Assembly (NCBI RefSeq): GCF_002900975.1
Contig: NZ_PJON01000004.1
Location: forward strand, 297,335-361,334
Direction: 5' to 3'
Source of the DNA: Tabrizicola aquatica
GTDB taxonomy: Bacteria; Pseudomonadota; Alphaproteobacteria; Rhodobacterales; Rhodobacteraceae
Length of the DNA: 64,000 nucleotides
The translations under genes were made by a program, and so were the position numbers. The notes below the pieces were generated by a model. It did not search any database. It worked only from the letters and a program-made list of their open reading frames with translations, and was not told the DNA's origin. This document shows positions 61,700-64,000 of the stretch, piece by piece (the stretch's first letter is position 1; each line of letters begins with the position of its first letter).

Positions 61700-63214
61700 A
61701 TGGAAAGCTTTTCGTTGTTGATGCAGGGTCTGTCGGCGGCGATGGACCCGTTGATCCTGATGTACGCATTGATCGGGGTAACCCTTGGCACTGCCGTCGG
61801 AGTGCTGCCCGGGATCGGGCCAGCGTTGACGGTGGCTTTGCTGCTGCCAGTGACCTATGGGCTGGACCCCGCCGGATCGCTGATCATGTTTGCGGGGATC
61901 TACTACGGCGGCATGTATGGCGGGTCGACGACCTCGATCCTGCTCAACACACCGGGGGAAAGCGCGTCCATCGTCACCGCTATCGAAGGCAACCAGATGG
62001 CCCGGCAGGGACGCGGGGGCCCGGCACTGGCAACTGCGGCGATCGGCAGCTTCGTGGCGGGGTTGATTGCAACGCTGCTTCTGGCTTTCCTTGCACCGCA
62101 GGTGGTGAAGCTGGCGCTGACGCTTGGTCCGCGCGAGTATTTTGCCCTGATGGTTCTGGCGTTTGTCACTGTATCGGCAACCTTCGGCGACAGCGCGCTG
62201 CGTGGCCTGACGTCGCTTTTCATCGGCCTCGCGCTCGCCTGCGTCGGCATCGACGGCCTTACCGGTGCTGCACGCCTGACTTACGGCGTTCCGCAGCTGA
62301 TGGACGGGATCGAGACCACGACGCTCGCCGTCGCCCTGTTCGCAATTGGAGAGGCGCTGGCCGTAGCGGCGATGCTGACGCCCCCCGACGGGATGCACAA
62401 GGTCAAGGGATCGGTGCGGATGACGGCGCAGGACTGGGGTCGGTCCTGGAAAGCCTGGCTGCGCGGCACGTTCATCGGTTTTCCCATCGGCTCGATGCCC
62501 GCAGGGGGCGCGGATGTAGCGTCGTTTCTGTCCTATGCCGCAGAGCGCAAGCTGACCAAGCACCCGGAGGAGTTCGGCAAGGGCGCCATTGAGGGCGTCG
62601 CGGGGCCGGAAGCTGCAAACAACGCCGCCGCCGCCGGGACGCTGGTGCCGCTGCTGACCCTCGGCCTGCCGACGACGGCAACGGCAGCGATCATGCTTGC
62701 GGGGTTTCAGCAATTCGGCTTGCAGCCGGGGCCGCTTCTGTTCGTGATGAATGCCGAGCTGGTCTGGACGCTGATCGCAAGCCTTTTGATCGCCAACCTG
62801 ATGCTGGTGGTCCTGAACCTACCGTTGATCGGTCTGTGGATCCGCCTTCTGTCGATCCCCCGCCCGTGGCTGTATGGCGGCATCCTCTTGTTCGCGACGC
62901 TTGGCACCATCGGGGTCAATCCTTCGCCGGTGGAACTGGGAATGCTGATCCTGTTCGGCCTGATGGGATATGGAATGCGTCTCTACGGCTATCCGATTGC
63001 GCCGGTCGTGGTAGGGCTGATCCTGGGACCAATGGCCGAACAGCAACTGCGACGGGCACTGGCAATCGCTCAGGGTGACTGGACGACGTTGGTCGCGACC
63101 CCGGTATCCGCCACACTACTGGGTATTTCGGCTGTGTTCCTGTTTGTACCAATGCTGATGCGGCTGCGCGGACGTGGGCAAGTACTAAGCCAGGTCGCGG
63201 GGGATGCGGACTAA
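61700..63214 (+). CDS. tctA: Large membrane subunit TctA
   Basis: The 504-residue protein has about 11-12 membrane segments and the TctA motifs [20 protein letters not shown] and [18 protein letters not shown], in which the GxxPGIGP and NTPGE loops are conserved for transport. A second set of the motif appears at [20 protein letters not shown]. It works with TctB and TctC in sodium or proton driven tricarboxylate uptake. It is the last gene of the tct operon; no clear terminator follows in the next 80 bp. Confidence 0.95.
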   Translation: MESFSLLMQGLSAAMDPLILMYALIGVTLGTAVGVLPGIGPALTVALLLPVTYGLDPAGSLIMFAGIYYGGMYGGSTTSILLNTPGESASIVTAIEGNQMARQGRGGPALATAAIGSFVAGLIATLLLAFLAPQVVKLALTLGPREYFALMVLAFVTVSATFGDSALRGLTSLFIGLALACVGIDGLTGAARLTYGVPQLMDGIETTTLAVALFAIGEALAVAAMLTPPDGMHKVKGSVRMTAQDWGRSWKAWLRGTFIGFPIGSMPAGGADVASFLSYAAERKLTKHPEEFGKGAIEGVAGPEAANNAAAAGTLVPLLTLGLPTTATAAIMLAGFQQFGLQPGPLLFVMNAELVWTLIASLLIANLMLVVLNLPLIGLWIRLLSIPRPWLYGGILLFATLGTIGVNPSPVELGMLILFGLMGYGMRLYGYPIAPVVVGLILGPMAEQQLRRALAIAQGDWTTLVATPVSATLLGISAVFLFVPMLMRLRGRGQVLSQVAGDAD

Positions 63215-63298
63215 CGTCGACAGACCTGTGGCGGTGAGGTCAGCGGGATTCGTCCACGCACCAGGCTGGCCGAAGCTGATTGGACAGTTAGAGGTCTG

Positions 63299-63520
63299 GT
63301 GTTCAGTTCTGGCATTTGGTGAATCGGTTTTGGGACAAATTGTTCCGGCTCCGATGTTCAGGTCTTGCGGATGCAGTCGTAAGGCGGGAGGACGTTCACG
63401 CTCTCCCGTCTCCACACCAAGTTGCATGGGAATCCATCGTGATCCTGTTGCGCAGCTGCTCGGCGAACTGGATGCCAGTATCGGTTAGAATGGCGTGACA
63501 GGGCAGGGCATCGAACGCCA
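63299..63520 (-). pseudogene. IS481-family transposase remnant
   Basis: Two pieces of an IS481-type integrase core lie on the minus strand. The inner piece (about 63423-63520) reads HAILTDTGIQFAEQLRNR, the DDE-domain strand LTDNGIQF of this family. The C-terminal piece (63299-63425, another frame) reads LPPYDCIRKT, a stop TGA in place of the usual Trp, then TSEPEQFVPKPIHQMPELNT, matching the family end. Between them the DDE segment with Glu is missing and the frame shifts, so it is an internally deleted, dead copy. Its N-terminus is absent and no inverted repeats were identified. Confidence 0.75.
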
Positions 63521-63707
63521 TATCCGGTCGCCCCCCCACAGCCGTGAAGGGACCGCGCTGTTCTGGTTGAACCGCTCGGTGGCGCTGTATCTTCTGTCGT
63601 TCGGTCAACCGCGGCAGGACGATCTACTCGCCTTGTTGGATCAGGTGCAGGAGGAGATCGTGCCCGGGGCGCTGGCCCAACTGCAGATCAGCCTTCGTCC
63701 CGAGTGA
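63495..63707 (+). other. Unassigned open frame beside the IS481 remnant
   Basis: A 70-codon frame ends with FWLNRSVALYLLSFGQPRQD and then DLLALLDQVQEEIVPGALAQ, which look more like a protein than the random frames around. There is no strong ribosome binding site, and the first part overlaps the transposase remnant. It may be the tail of a gene broken by the insertion, or chance. The following stretch to 63823 shows nothing further. Confidence 0.25.
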
Positions 63708-63823
63708 GTGCGGTCTTTTGCTGTTTTCGCTCGTTCCAAAGCCGCTCCGCCCCGTATCCGCCTGATCTTGCACGCGGAATTCGTCCGCTTGTTGACCTAT
63801 TGCTGACCCGCGGTTTGGAACGC

Positions 63824-63848
63824 AAAAAGCCCCACCAGATGGCGGGGC
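63824..63848 (-). terminator. Rho-independent terminator of the tRNA-Met gene
   Basis: On the minus strand GCCCCGCCA, a short TC loop and TGGTGGGGC are followed by TTTTT. This GC-stem plus T-run lies 27 nt past the tRNA 3' end and is the best classical terminator in the window. Confidence 0.85.
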
Positions 63849-63875
63849 GCATGCGCTTGATAACATAGGAAGATT

Positions 63876-63952
<77 letters not shown>

Positions 63953-64000
63953 CCAGGGTATGTCCGGGGTTATCCGGAGGGGTAATTGTATCGTTTTTGA

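Overview
The window is GC-rich chromosomal DNA of an alphaproteobacterium, most likely a member of the Rhodobacteraceae. The pointers are the gene families and their order: tctDE next to tctCBA, an alpha-2-macroglobulin gene next to pbpC, rsfS-rlmH, a DUF2585 gene, a DddQ-like cupin, and the aerobic-type cobalamin genes cobW, cobO and cobQ. Many starts are GTG or TTG, and genes are tightly packed with 1-8 nt overlaps. The genus cannot be fixed from the sequence alone.

Region 1 (1-9.2 kb) is a vitamin B12 region. Two cobalamin riboswitches on the minus strand each head a transcript that begins with a DUF1636 gene. The first transcript is DUF1636-cobW. The second is DUF1636-ABC ATPase-binding protein-(966 bp without a supported gene, holding imperfect tandem repeats)-FecCD permease-cobQ. 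cobO stands alone on the plus strand. A small lipoprotein, an outer-membrane barrel protein and a gluconate kinase lie beside them.

Region 2 (9.4-18.8 kb) has two overlapping RgpF-type glycan genes, leuC and leuD separated by a glycosyltransferase gene, a SOUL haem-binding protein, rsfS-rlmH, a DMT exporter and dapA. Region 3 (18.9-27.5 kb) has a Slt-type lytic transglycosylase, a membrane-anchored Ser/Thr kinase, a small K+ channel, smpB, a sulfurtransferase, an aromatic aminotransferase and two DMT exporters. Region 4 (27.5-31.2 kb) looks like a nitric-oxide response locus: nsrR and a truncated haemoglobin gene diverge from a visible palindromic operator, followed by a nitronate monooxygenase and a 5-formyl-THF cyclo-ligase.

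Region 5 (31.2-42 kb) is about the envelope: a double-PAS hybrid histidine kinase divergent from a 1815-residue alpha-2-macroglobulin with a PAN domain and an intact thioester motif, then pbpC. Region 6 (41.6-55.4 kb) is metabolic: thiolase, MFS transporter, DUF2585, a secreted/membrane protein pair, a phosphatase, a DddQ-like cupin, the complete serine pathway (serA, serC, serB), TauE/SafE, ZapE, VOC, aldo/keto reductase and BKACE proteins. Region 7 (55.4-63.2 kb) has gnd, the TctD/TctE two-component system and the divergent tricarboxylate transporter tctCBA, preceded by an unattached binding protein. The window ends with a decayed IS481-type transposase and initiator tRNA-Met.

Two families of short interspersed palindromes recur between genes. 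One is a GTAGG-type hairpin that sometimes supplies the stop codon of the gene before it. The other is a roughly 28-nt element whose stem changes in a compensated way between three copies.
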